A DNA stretch of 8,277 nt from the NCBI GenBank assembly GCA_030633225.1, contig DAOVTF010000073.1:1-8277 (forward strand). The letters are read 5' to 3'. This DNA comes from Flavobacteriaceae bacterium. Lineage in GTDB: Bacteria; Bacteroidota; Bacteroidia; Flavobacteriales; Flavobacteriaceae. A model generated the notes under the pieces. It was given only the letters and a program-made list of their open reading frames with translations, was not told the origin of the DNA and did no database searches. Made by a program: the position numbers and the translations under genes. Below, piece by piece: positions 1-6,210 of this stretch; positions within the stretch are counted from its first letter, which is position 1, and each line of letters starts with the position of its first letter.

Positions 1-1
1 A

Positions 2-1576
2 TTGAATAAAAAATTTAAACGAGTATCATTAGGTGGTGGTGAAAATCGGATAGCTAAATTACATGCAAATGGTAAAATGACGGCTCGTGAACGTATTGAT
101 TTTCTATTAGATAAAAATGCTACTTGCATTGAAATTGGAACATTTGCAGGAGATGATATGTATAAAGAACATGGTGGTTGTCCCTCAGGCGGAGTAATTG
201 TGAAAATTGGTTATATCAAGGACAAACAATGTATTGTGGTTGCGAATGATGCAACTGTAAAAGCTGGTGCCTGGTTCCCTATTACCGGGAAAAAGAATTT
301 ACGCGCTCAAGAAATTGCTATTGAGAATAACATTCCAATAATTTATTTAGTTGATAGTGCCGGAGTATATCTACCAATGCAAGATGAGATCTTTCCGGAT
401 AAAGAACATTTTGGTAGAATATTTAGAAATAATGCCATTATGAGTAGCAAAGGAATAACACAAATTGCTGCAATAATGGGAAGTTGTGTCGCCGGTGGTG
501 CATACCTACCAATTATGAGTGATGAGTCGATTATTGTTGATAAAACAGGAAGTATTTTTCTTGCAGGTAGTTATTTAGTAAAAGCTGCTATTGGTGAAGT
601 TATTGAAAATGAAACACTTGGAGGGGCCACAACTACAACTGAAATTTCAGGTGTTTGTGATTACAAAGCGACCGATGATAAAGATGCTTTAAATAAAATC
701 AAGAATATTGTTGATAAAATAGGTGATTTTGAAAAAGCTGGTTTTAACAGGATAAAAACCTTGGAACCACAAGATGACCCTAAGGAGATGTTTGGTATTT
801 TACCTCAATCAAGATCTGAACAATACGATATGAAAGAAATTATCAAACGTATGGTTGATGATTCAGATTTTCAAGAATATAAAGCTAATTATGGCAAAAC
901 TTTAATTTGTGCTTATGCACGAATTGATGGATGGGCGGTTGGAATAGTTGCCAACCAAAGAAAGGTAGTGAAAAATGCTAAAAAAGAAATGCAATTTGGT
1001 GGTGTAATCTATTCAGATTCAGCCGATAAAGCAACCCGGTTTATAGCCAATTGTAATCAAAAAAAGATTCCTTTAGTATTTTTACAAGATGTTAATGGTT
1101 TTATGGTGGGTAGCAAATCAGAACATAGCGGTATTATAAAAGATGGTGCAAAAATGGTGAATGCAGTTAGCAATTCAGTAGTGCCAAAATTTACGGTTAT
1201 TATTGGTAATTCTTATGGTGCCGGTAATTACGCTATGTGCGGAAAAGCTTATGATCCAAGATTGATATTTGCGTGGCCCTCAGCTGAATTAGCTGTAATG
1301 GGTGGTACTCAAGCTGCCAAAGTTTTATTGCAAATTGAAACAGCAACTCTAAAAAAGAAAGGAGAAAAAATCACTAAAGAAAAAGAACAAGAAATTTTAG
1401 ACACTATTACCAATAGATATAAAAATCAAACTTCACCTTATTATGCTGCCGCAAGATTATGGACAGATGGCATTATTAATCCATTAGATACTCGAAAATG
1501 GATCTCAATGGGAATAGAAGCTGCAAACCATGCCCCTATTGAAAAAGATTTTAATATGGGAGTGATTCAAGTTTGA
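2..1576 (+). CDS. Acyl-CoA carboxylase, beta (carboxyltransferase) subunit, methylcrotonyl-CoA carboxylase-like; 5' end cut by the window
   Basis: This subunit transfers CO2 from carboxybiotin to an acyl-CoA in the cytoplasm. There is no biotin or biotin-carboxylase domain, so a partner alpha subunit must be encoded elsewhere. The crotonase-like fold appears twice. The N half carries VDSAGVYLP (residues 117-125), FPDKEHFGRIF (131-141) and the first oxyanion-hole loop GSCVAGGAY (160-168). The C half carries FLQDVNGF (360-367) and the second loop GNSYGAGNYAMCG (402-414). The FPDKEHFGRIF stretch matches methylcrotonyl-CoA carboxylase beta better than propionyl-CoA carboxylase beta, which suggests leucine breakdown, although the substrate is inferred. 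The first visible codon is TTG at 2-4. From memory, family members run about 535-545 residues and have a helix ending in Leu-x-x-Arg before LGGG, so this codon is probably an internal Leu with some 20 residues missing upstream. It ends in TGA, 101 nt before yebC, with no clear terminator between. Confidence 0.95.
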   Translation: MNKKFKRVSLGGGENRIAKLHANGKMTARERIDFLLDKNATCIEIGTFAGDDMYKEHGGCPSGGVIVKIGYIKDKQCIVVANDATVKAGAWFPITGKKNLRAQEIAIENNIPIIYLVDSAGVYLPMQDEIFPDKEHFGRIFRNNAIMSSKGITQIAAIMGSCVAGGAYLPIMSDESIIVDKTGSIFLAGSYLVKAAIGEVIENETLGGATTTTEISGVCDYKATDDKDALNKIKNIVDKIGDFEKAGFNRIKTLEPQDDPKEMFGILPQSRSEQYDMKEIIKRMVDDSDFQEYKANYGKTLICAYARIDGWAVGIVANQRKVVKNAKKEMQFGGVIYSDSADKATRFIANCNQKKIPLVFLQDVNGFMVGSKSEHSGIIKDGAKMVNAVSNSVVPKFTVIIGNSYGAGNYAMCGKAYDPRLIFAWPSAELAVMGGTQAAKVLLQIETATLKKKGEKITKEKEQEILDTITNRYKNQTSPYYAAARLWTDGIINPLDTRKWISMGIEAANHAPIEKDFNMGVIQV

Positions 1577-1677
1577 GCAACAAACTTTTTAAAAAGGTGA
1601 TACATTGAAATTTTCACATAAATAATAGTAAACATTAATAAACACAACAACATATTAAAGCATAAACGAAAAAAATA

Positions 1678-2397
1678 ATGGGTAGAGCATTTGAATTTAG
1701 AAAAGCAAGAAAAATGAAGCGTTGGGGTGCCATGTCTAAAACATTTACCAAAATAGGTAAAGAGATTTCAATGGCTGTAAAAGAAGGAGGTCCGAACCCG
1801 GATTCTAATGCAAGACTTAGAGCTGTAATACAAAATGCAAAGGCGGCTAATATGCCAAAAGACAATGTTGAAAGAGCTATAAAAAAAGCATCGGAAAAAG
1901 ATACTGCTGCTTATAAAGAGGCTTTATTTGAAGGTTATGCGCCACACGGTATTGCCGTAGTTGTTGAAACTGCTACTGATAATAATAACCGTACTGTTGC
2001 GAATGTTAGGGCTGCTTTTAATAAATGTGAGGGTACATTTGGCACATCAGGTTCAGTAATTTTTATGTTTGATCATACTTGTAATTTTAGAGTTAAAACT
2101 GAAGATCTAAAAATGGATCTAGAAGAGTTTGAATTGGAATTGATTGATTTTGACGTAGAGGAAGTTTTTGAAGACGAAGATGGTATTTTGATATATGCTC
2201 CTTTTGAGCAGTTTGGTGCAATTCAAAAATATTTAGAAGAAAATAATCTAGAAATTCTTTCCTCTGGCTTTGAAAGAATTCCAACCGTTACAAAACAATT
2301 AACCGAAGAAGAGCAAAGTGATGTTGAAAAACTATTAGAAAAACTAGAAGATGAAGAAGATGTGCAAAATGTTTATCATTCTATGGAAATGATTTAA
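1678..2397 (+). CDS. yebC: YebC/PmpR/TACO1-family protein
   Basis: This is a full-length (239 aa) member of the YebC family. The family was long annotated as a DNA-binding regulator; more recent work ties YebC and mitochondrial TACO1 to ribosomes and to relief of stalling on difficult (proline-rich) sequences. Visible family motifs are a basic N-terminus with FTKIGKEI (residues 23-30), GGPNPDSNARLR (37-48), NMPKDNVERAIKKA (58-71), EGYAPHGIAVVVETATDNNNRT (85-106) and GTSGSVIFMF (122-131), followed by an acidic C-terminal part. The N-terminus MGRAFEFRKARKMKRW is the form I associate with Bacteroidota rather than the MAGHSKW form of E. coli. The ATG at 1678 follows an A-rich stretch without a Shine-Dalgarno sequence, as is usual in the phylum. 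Its TAA stop overlaps the stop of the minus-strand zinc-finger gene. It could be co-transcribed with the carboxylase gene. Confidence 0.95.
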   Translation: MGRAFEFRKARKMKRWGAMSKTFTKIGKEISMAVKEGGPNPDSNARLRAVIQNAKAANMPKDNVERAIKKASEKDTAAYKEALFEGYAPHGIAVVVETATDNNNRTVANVRAAFNKCEGTFGTSGSVIFMFDHTCNFRVKTEDLKMDLEEFELELIDFDVEEVFEDEDGILIYAPFEQFGAIQKYLEENNLEILSSGFERIPTVTKQLTEEEQSDVEKLLEKLEDEEDVQNVYHSMEMI

Positions 2398-2720
2398 CTC
2401 GCACAGTATACACAAAACCTACTATGCGGCATTAATAAAATTCTGCCTAGTGGAATATCGTTTTTACAGCGAGCACATTTTCCAAAATCAGCATCATTAA
2501 TATTTAAAAGAGCATTATTTAATCCCTTTAATTTATTTTCTGCTTTACGCAAAGCTGCTTCGTTAATAGTCTTATTATTAATTGCATCCATACGACTTAC
2601 TCTACCAATAGCGCAATCAGGTGAAATTGGTTTGGTTAATTCTTTTAATTCAATAATAGCTTTTTTAGTGCTCTCAATTTCTTGAAGGATTCTTTCTTCA
2701 ATTTCTTTAATTGGATCCAT
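2394..2720 (-). CDS. Short TraR/DksA-family C4 zinc-finger protein
   Basis: This 108-aa protein is a probable secondary-channel regulator of RNA polymerase of the DksA/TraR type. The N-terminal two thirds is predicted to form a helical hairpin (about residues 3-30 and 48-75). The turn between them contains SPDCAIGRVSRMDA (33-46), in which D35-x-A37 resembles the DxA part of the DksA tip motif; the other DksA tip aspartate has no clear counterpart. After DFGKC comes a complete C-x2-C-x17-C-x2-C finger (C82, C85, C103, C106). The chain stops two residues after the last Cys, so the C-terminal helix of E. coli DksA (about 151 aa) is missing. Its ATG lies 12 nt after the stop of the upstream membrane-protein gene, so the two probably form an operon. 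Whether it answers ppGpp or only shares the fold cannot be told from sequence. Confidence 0.9.
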   Translation of the reverse strand: MDPIKEIEERILQEIESTKKAIIELKELTKPISPDCAIGRVSRMDAINNKTINEAALRKAENKLKGLNNALLNINDADFGKCARCKNDIPLGRILLMPHSRFCVYCAS

Positions 2721-2732
2721 ACTTTTAATGTA

Positions 2733-3110
2733 TTAAACTTCTAATTCATTCTTTTTAGATGGATAAATTTCCATAAAATAATAAATAACACTTCCTATAG
2801 TTCCAACAAAAACCAATATCAATATCCACATTATTTTCTTTGTATTATCATTCTTAACATTTTCACTAACATGAATAACATAATATATCATTAATCCAAT
2901 TTTAATGATTATTGCAAGCAATAAAAAAGCAAATGCCCAAGCAATAGATTGGAAGAAATCAATTGGAAACTCACCATTATTATTCTGTAATTCATCAATA
3001 TTTGCAATAATTGCTCCGAATAAAAAAACAAAATAAATTACTAAAAACAGAAGTGGTAAAAATGTAAATATACCGAGCCAAATTTTATTTAATTTTTTCA
3101 TCTTAACCAT
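2733..3110 (-). CDS. Small three-helix membrane protein with a PLDc_N-like last segment
   Basis: This is a 125-aa inner-membrane protein with three clear hydrophobic segments at about residues 10-36, 54-80 and 92-114, separated by a short loop rich in Asn and acidic residues (38-52) and a charged one (82-92). The last segment, with W95, G103, G106 and the YY pair at 110-111 followed by a charged tail, resembles the short PLDc_N membrane domain found before some cardiolipin synthases and also alone in small proteins. There is no PLD catalytic domain here. Function is unknown. An alternative start exists at Met4 (3101-3099). The gene leads a probable two-gene operon with the zinc-finger gene 12 nt downstream. 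On the minus strand, TATTATTTG (3159-3151) about 40 nt before the ATG is a loose match to a Bacteroidota -7 box with one extra spacer base. Confidence 0.8.
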   Translation of the reverse strand: MVKMKKLNKIWLGIFTFLPLLFLVIYFVFLFGAIIANIDELQNNNGEFPIDFFQSIAWAFAFLLLAIIIKIGLMIYYVIHVSENVKNDNTKKIMWILILVFVGTIGSVIYYFMEIYPSKKNELEV

Positions 3111-3198
3111 TTTTAAATTTATAATTATACTCTAACCGTAACCAATATTACAAATAATAATCACAATATTCATTTATTTTGTATAAAAAATAGATATT

Positions 3199-3645
3199 AT
3201 GAAATCAATAGTTGCAATAACATCACAAAACAAAAAAACAATTACTAAACACGCTGGTGAGTGTAGAAATTATTTATTATACACTATTGAAAACGATATA
3301 GTTAAAGATAAAAAAATATTAGAGTTACAGGATAATGAAATCTTAAAATATACTTTTCATGAAGACAAAAGTAGTAATCCTAAAAACCTCCTGTTTGATG
3401 TTGATATTTTGCTTACCGGAAGTATTGGTCCGGGTGGAGTTAACAAATTAGCTATACAAAATGTTACAGCTTATGTTATTAAAGAAAAAGATCCTGATAT
3501 TGCTATTGAAAAATTAATTAATGGTACTTTAGAAGCCCTTGCCCCTGTTTCACATGGTCACGGTCATCATCATCATGGACATCATGGACACAACCATGAT
3601 GAAAAATGTGAGAACTGTAATGGAAATCATGATCACAATCATTGA
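3199..3645 (+). CDS. NifX/NifB-type (Nitro_FeMo-Co) domain protein with His-rich metal-binding tail
   Basis: Residues 1-115 look like the dinitrogenase iron-molybdenum cofactor binding fold. They begin with the beta strand MKSIVAITSQ, then T14-ITKHAGEC (H18, C22), then LLFDVDILLTGSIGPGG (64-80), and end in a helix with AIEKLINGTLEAL. In nitrogen fixers such domains carry Fe-Mo cofactor precursors; stand-alone versions occur in many organisms that do not fix nitrogen, with unknown roles. Residues 118-148 form a tail with 13 His plus a CxxC (C137, C140), which suggests binding of a transition metal such as Zn, Ni or Fe. No nif gene is nearby. A possible -7 box with a one-base-short spacer, TATTTTG, lies at 3175-3181, about 17 nt before the ATG. 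The stop overlaps the stop of the convergent PLD-like gene by 7 nt. Confidence 0.85.
   Translation: MKSIVAITSQNKKTITKHAGECRNYLLYTIENDIVKDKKILELQDNEILKYTFHEDKSSNPKNLLFDVDILLTGSIGPGGVNKLAIQNVTAYVIKEKDPDIAIEKLINGTLEALAPVSHGHGHHHHGHHGHNHDEKCENCNGNHDHNH
3565..3588 (+). repeat. Tandem 9-bp repeat (CATCATGGA x2, preceded by CATCAT) inside the His-rich tail
   Basis: CATCATGGA occurs at 3571-3579 and again at 3580-3588 with no spacer, directly after CATCAT at 3565-3570. The unit is a multiple of three and encodes His-His-Gly, so gain or loss of a copy would lengthen or shorten the tail without changing the frame. Confidence 0.85.
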
Positions 3646-3653
3646 TCATTTTT
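3629..3653 (+). terminator. Possible weak terminator spanning the convergent stop codons
   Basis: ATGATCA (3629-3635) and TGATCAT (3643-3649) are perfect inverted copies around a 7-nt loop, and four T bases follow at 3650-3653 on the plus strand. The stem has only 7 bp and is AT-rich (two G-C pairs), so it is weak. It covers the stop codons of both convergent genes, so it could act on the NifX-like transcript. On the minus strand no T run follows. Confidence 0.3.
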
Positions 3654-5567
3654 AGTAAGCATAGGTGTTGAATTTACTCTGTCAAGAGTGAAATAGTATT
3701 CAAGTTCTTTTGCCAGATCTTTATCTTGGCATATTAAAACAGCTTCCTGGCTTTTATCTGCAGACCAGTTATCTAAGTTAAAACTACCTACAGATACTAC
3801 AAATCTATCTATCATAAAAGTTTTAGAGTGCATATACTGAAAATACATCCAGGTGTTAATATTTTCTTTTTTCTGTAAATAATTTAAAACTGGATAATTT
3901 CTGTTTGCAGCTTTTACATCAAGATTTTGTGCAATTCTTGGATAATATTTTTTTATAAATTTATTATTATAATTTGTTAATGCTTTTCTTTTTAAATGAT
4001 TGCTCAATTCACCACTTCCACCATCAATCCCATTGTATATAATGTTTACATTTACACCATTCTCAGCAGAACTAAATATCTGATTCCACATTCTTTCTGA
4101 CCAACCTTCATATCTATTGATTTCTCTCTCATTCTCTATATCTATTTTTATTTTCCCTGAAGTAATATCAATAGAATTTTGTGCCTGTTTAAAATATGAA
4201 GTGTATGCCTTTGAAACTGCAAATCGATCTGTTTGAGGTCCTTGAATAACAAATCTGCAAACACCATTTAAACGAGTGTTTTTGTTTTCTAGCTTCTCTT
4301 TATAAATATCTTGACCTCTTAACATATTTTTAGATTCTGAATTATATCTCTTGCTAATCTGATTTTGAAAAGTTTTGATAAATTCAATTTGTTGTGCATC
4401 TGACTTTTTCTCAAAACCATAATGCTCTAATAAACCAATATAACTATTGGCAATATCAGTAACTGCAGCTCCTTCAATTAAAAGATCTGTATCATGACTT
4501 TGATGGTTATATCCACTTGAAATATTATCACTATCAATTATGTTTTGACCCCCAATAATAGCAGTTCTTTCATCAAAAATCCATATTTTATTATGGAATA
4601 ATGCTGTTTGATGTTTTTCAATATTTATTAGATCATCTGCATAAATTAATACAACCTTGCTTTTATTAAAAGGTTTCATACCTTTTTTCATCCACAATTT
4701 GGTCCAAACCTCTTCAACGATCAAATAAACATTTACTCCTTCATTTGCCTTTTTAATCAACTCATGGGTCATTTTTAATGAACTCGAATCTTTATAGTAG
4801 CTCATTACAGAAATCAATATTGAAGATTTTGCATTTTTGATTAATTCTAGCTTTTTTTGATAAGAATTTCCATTCTTTAACAATTCTAATTTATTTTCAA
4901 AAGTTAAATAAGAGTTGGAATTGTTATCAACTAATTTATGGAAATCGGCATTAAAAAAAGGTGAATTGATTGTATCATAATCAATTTTTGTTCTTTTCTT
5001 ATCGTAAAACTCAAGCGAATATTTCAAATCTCTAACCGGTGGATGATTTAAACTCTTCCAATCCCAAAATTGATAATATTCTTTTGAATAACACTGATTA
5101 ATTTCTGAAAACTTTAATCTTTTATAACTATTAATTTTTGCATCTAAAAAATCAATTCCACCAAATTTATTTAAATATTTTCTTTCGTTTAAAACAAATA
5201 GTTTTTGAGTTGATTCAGGGCATAGTGGAAGGTTTAATTTAATGGTAGAATCTTTAGCCTTTAACTTAAACGTTAAAGAATTAATATCAATATTTAATGA
5301 TTTATTATATAGACCGGTTAGTGAAATTTCTCCATTCTCTATATAATTCGTATCAAAATTATTATAATACCTTATTAATGTCTTATAATCTATTTCAAGG
5401 AAATCTATATTATTAGGATTCAAACTAAAGCTTGATCTTGTTGAATAATTAATGTTTTCTAATTTAACATCATTATATTCAAAGTCACCTTTTTGGCTAT
5501 AATTAATAGTACCATGTAGTATCAATAAAATAGATAATATCAATTGTAATTTTCTATTCATAGGCAT
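3639..5567 (-). CDS. Secreted phospholipase D-like protein with two HKD motifs
   Basis: This 642-aa member of the PLD superfamily probably cleaves or transfers phosphodiester bonds, perhaps in phospholipids. A basic start and hydrophobic core (residues 4-19), then NYS-QKG, indicate a Sec signal peptide cleaved near residue 24; no Cys follows, so it is not a lipoprotein. Residues 25 to about 230 match nothing I recognise and are rich in Asn, Lys and Tyr. The first PLD half has H325-x-K327-x4-D332 with GGQN (339-342); the second has H580-x-K582-x4-D587 with GSFN (594-597). Both active-site halves are therefore intact. The 255-residue distance between the two His exceeds the roughly 180 in E. 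coli ClsA, so inserts are likely. The start could be Met1 or Met3 (5561-5559), and Met3 gives a more usual signal peptide. Unlike ClsA it has no N-terminal membrane anchors, so I do not call it a cardiolipin synthase. Confidence 0.88.
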   Translation of the reverse strand: MPMNRKLQLILSILLILHGTINYSQKGDFEYNDVKLENINYSTRSSFSLNPNNIDFLEIDYKTLIRYYNNFDTNYIENGEISLTGLYNKSLNIDINSLTFKLKAKDSTIKLNLPLCPESTQKLFVLNERKYLNKFGGIDFLDAKINSYKRLKFSEINQCYSKEYYQFWDWKSLNHPPVRDLKYSLEFYDKKRTKIDYDTINSPFFNADFHKLVDNNSNSYLTFENKLELLKNGNSYQKKLELIKNAKSSILISVMSYYKDSSSLKMTHELIKKANEGVNVYLIVEEVWTKLWMKKGMKPFNKSKVVLIYADDLINIEKHQTALFHNKIWIFDERTAIIGGQNIIDSDNISSGYNHQSHDTDLLIEGAAVTDIANSYIGLLEHYGFEKKSDAQQIEFIKTFQNQISKRYNSESKNMLRGQDIYKEKLENKNTRLNGVCRFVIQGPQTDRFAVSKAYTSYFKQAQNSIDITSGKIKIDIENEREINRYEGWSERMWNQIFSSAENGVNVNIIYNGIDGGSGELSNHLKRKALTNYNNKFIKKYYPRIAQNLDVKAANRNYPVLNYLQKKENINTWMYFQYMHSKTFMIDRFVVSVGSFNLDNWSADKSQEAVLICQDKDLAKELEYYFTLDRVNSTPMLTKNDQ

Positions 5568-5701
5568 TAATAAACTACTATAAAGTTCACATAACTCATT
5601 ATGTTAATGAAATGTTAAATAAAATTAGTGAAAATTTATTAAACTCAACAATAGATTAACTTTTTCATCTTTTATTTATAAATTTGTATTAAATCTTCAC
5701 A

Positions 5702-5748
5702 TATATTTAAAATGGTCATTTGTAATACAAATGACCATTTTAAATATA
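5702..5748. repeat. Perfect 22-bp inverted repeat with a 3-nt loop in the divergent gap
   Basis: Left arm 5702-5723 and right arm 5727-5748 pair without a mismatch around AAT (5724-5726). The core is GGTCATTTG/CAAATGACC, flanked by AT-only outer pairs. It is the longest perfect palindrome I find in the window. It lies between two genes that point away from each other, 135 nt upstream of the PLD-like start and 56 nt upstream of the DUF3817 start, so an ordinary gene-end terminator is not needed there. An A run before the core and TTTT after it give it the shape of a bidirectional terminator; a regulator-binding site or a miniature element remnant are alternatives. The rest of the 5568-5804 gap holds only the -7 box listed next and no convincing gene. 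Confidence 0.9.
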
Positions 5749-5782
5749 AGATTGTTTTAATATTATGTTAACCCTATTTTAC

Positions 5783-5790
5783 TATTTTTG
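5783..5790 (+). promoter_or_regulatory. Candidate Bacteroidota -7 promoter box (TATTTTTG)
   Basis: TATTTTTG fits the TAnnTTTG consensus of the Bacteroidota primary sigma factor exactly and ends 14 nt before the DUF3817 start codon, which would leave a very short leader. No TTTG -33 box is found at the usual spacing; the nearest TTG (5752-5754) is 28 nt upstream of the box, so only half of the signal is seen. Confidence 0.45.
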
Positions 5791-5804
5791 CCAAAAAAAT
5801 CAAA

Positions 5805-6098
5805 ATGTTAAACATCTTTAGAATTATAAGTTATTTAGAAGGAATATCATATTTACTTCTTTTATTTGTTGGAGTACCACTTAAATATTTTGGAGGAAAT
5901 GATATATTGGTAAAATCACTTGGAATGCCACATGGCTTATTGTTTATTGGTTATGTACTTTTAGCTTTCTTTATAAAACCTCAATTTAATTGGAGCAACA
6001 AAGATTTTTTTATTATTTTAATTGCATCTGTTATCCCTTTCGGAACTTTTTTTGTTGATAAAAAATATTTTAAAAACCCTTCTTTCTTGAAAAAATAA
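5805..6098 (+). CDS. DUF3817-family small integral membrane protein
   Basis: This 97-aa protein has three predicted membrane segments at about residues 5-27, 42-58 and 67-84. Family hallmarks are EGISYLLL (E12 at the head of the first segment), PLKY (25-28) and GMPHGLLF (40-47, with the His-Gly pair at 43-44), matching the DUF3817 family (YdzA-like) of small membrane proteins with no established function. The C-terminus is short and basic. The length is usual for the family. A good -7 box lies just upstream, so it is probably transcribed from its own promoter. clpB follows 112 nt after the stop in the same direction, with a hairpin and a separate candidate promoter between them, so co-transcription is possible but not needed. 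Confidence 0.85.
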   Translation: MLNIFRIISYLEGISYLLLLFVGVPLKYFGGNDILVKSLGMPHGLLFIGYVLLAFFIKPQFNWSNKDFFIILIASVIPFGTFFVDKKYFKNPSFLKK

Positions 6099-6140
6099 GT
6101 CAAAAAGTCAGTTAAAACTTTAAATATCAGACTTTTTGAC
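6099..6140 (+). terminator. Hairpin directly after the DUF3817 stop, possible terminator
   Basis: GTCAAAAAGTC (6099-6109) and GACTTTTTGAC (6130-6140) are perfect 11-bp inverted copies separated by 20 nt. The left arm begins on the base right after the TAA stop. The T run lies inside the right arm rather than after it, and the loop is long, so this is an imperfect intrinsic terminator. It could separate the DUF3817 transcript from clpB or act as a 3'-end stabiliser. Confidence 0.4.
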
Positions 6141-6162
6141 AAACATTGCCTATTTATTTGTA

Positions 6163-6191
6163 TTGGAATAGATTTTGACATTTATATTTTG
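6163..6191 (+). promoter_or_regulatory. Candidate clpB promoter
   Basis: TTG at 6163-6165 is followed after 17 nt by TATATTTTG (6183-6191), a near match to the TAnnTTTG -7 box with one extra spacer base, ending 19 nt before the clpB ATG. No CIRCE inverted repeat (TTAGCACTC-N9-GAGTGCTAA) is present, so HrcA control is not indicated by sequence. Confidence 0.35.
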
Positions 6192-6210
6192 AATTTAAAA
6201 ACTAAAAAAT

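Noticed and set aside
1585..1596. CTTTTTAAAAAG palindrome after the carboxylase stop
   Set aside because: It has no loop and no G-C core, so it cannot form a useful terminator hairpin.
1635..2284. Two minus-strand open frames (76 and 63 codons) opposite yebC
   Set aside because: They are shadows of a clear YebC frame and show no recognisable motif or start context.
3199..3645. Evidence for nitrogen fixation from the NifX-like domain
   Set aside because: Stand-alone Nitro_FeMo-Co domains are common in organisms that do not fix nitrogen, and no nif gene is present here.
3639..5567. PLD-like gene as part of a phage-defence or toxin system
   Set aside because: It has a Sec signal peptide, and no immunity, helicase, secretion or mobile gene adjoins it; nothing in the window supports that reading.
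5712..5771. A 19-codon plus-strand open frame beginning inside the palindrome
   Set aside because: Its first codons are simply the palindrome bases, and nothing supports translation.
6175..6180. TTGACA resembling an E. coli -35 box upstream of clpB
   Set aside because: No TATAAT follows at 16-18 nt, and Bacteroidota primary promoters do not use this box.
5981..6181. Minus-strand 66-codon open frame across the end of the DUF3817 gene
   Set aside because: Most of it is antisense to the conserved DUF3817 frame, and the rest is the hairpin region; no family resemblance.
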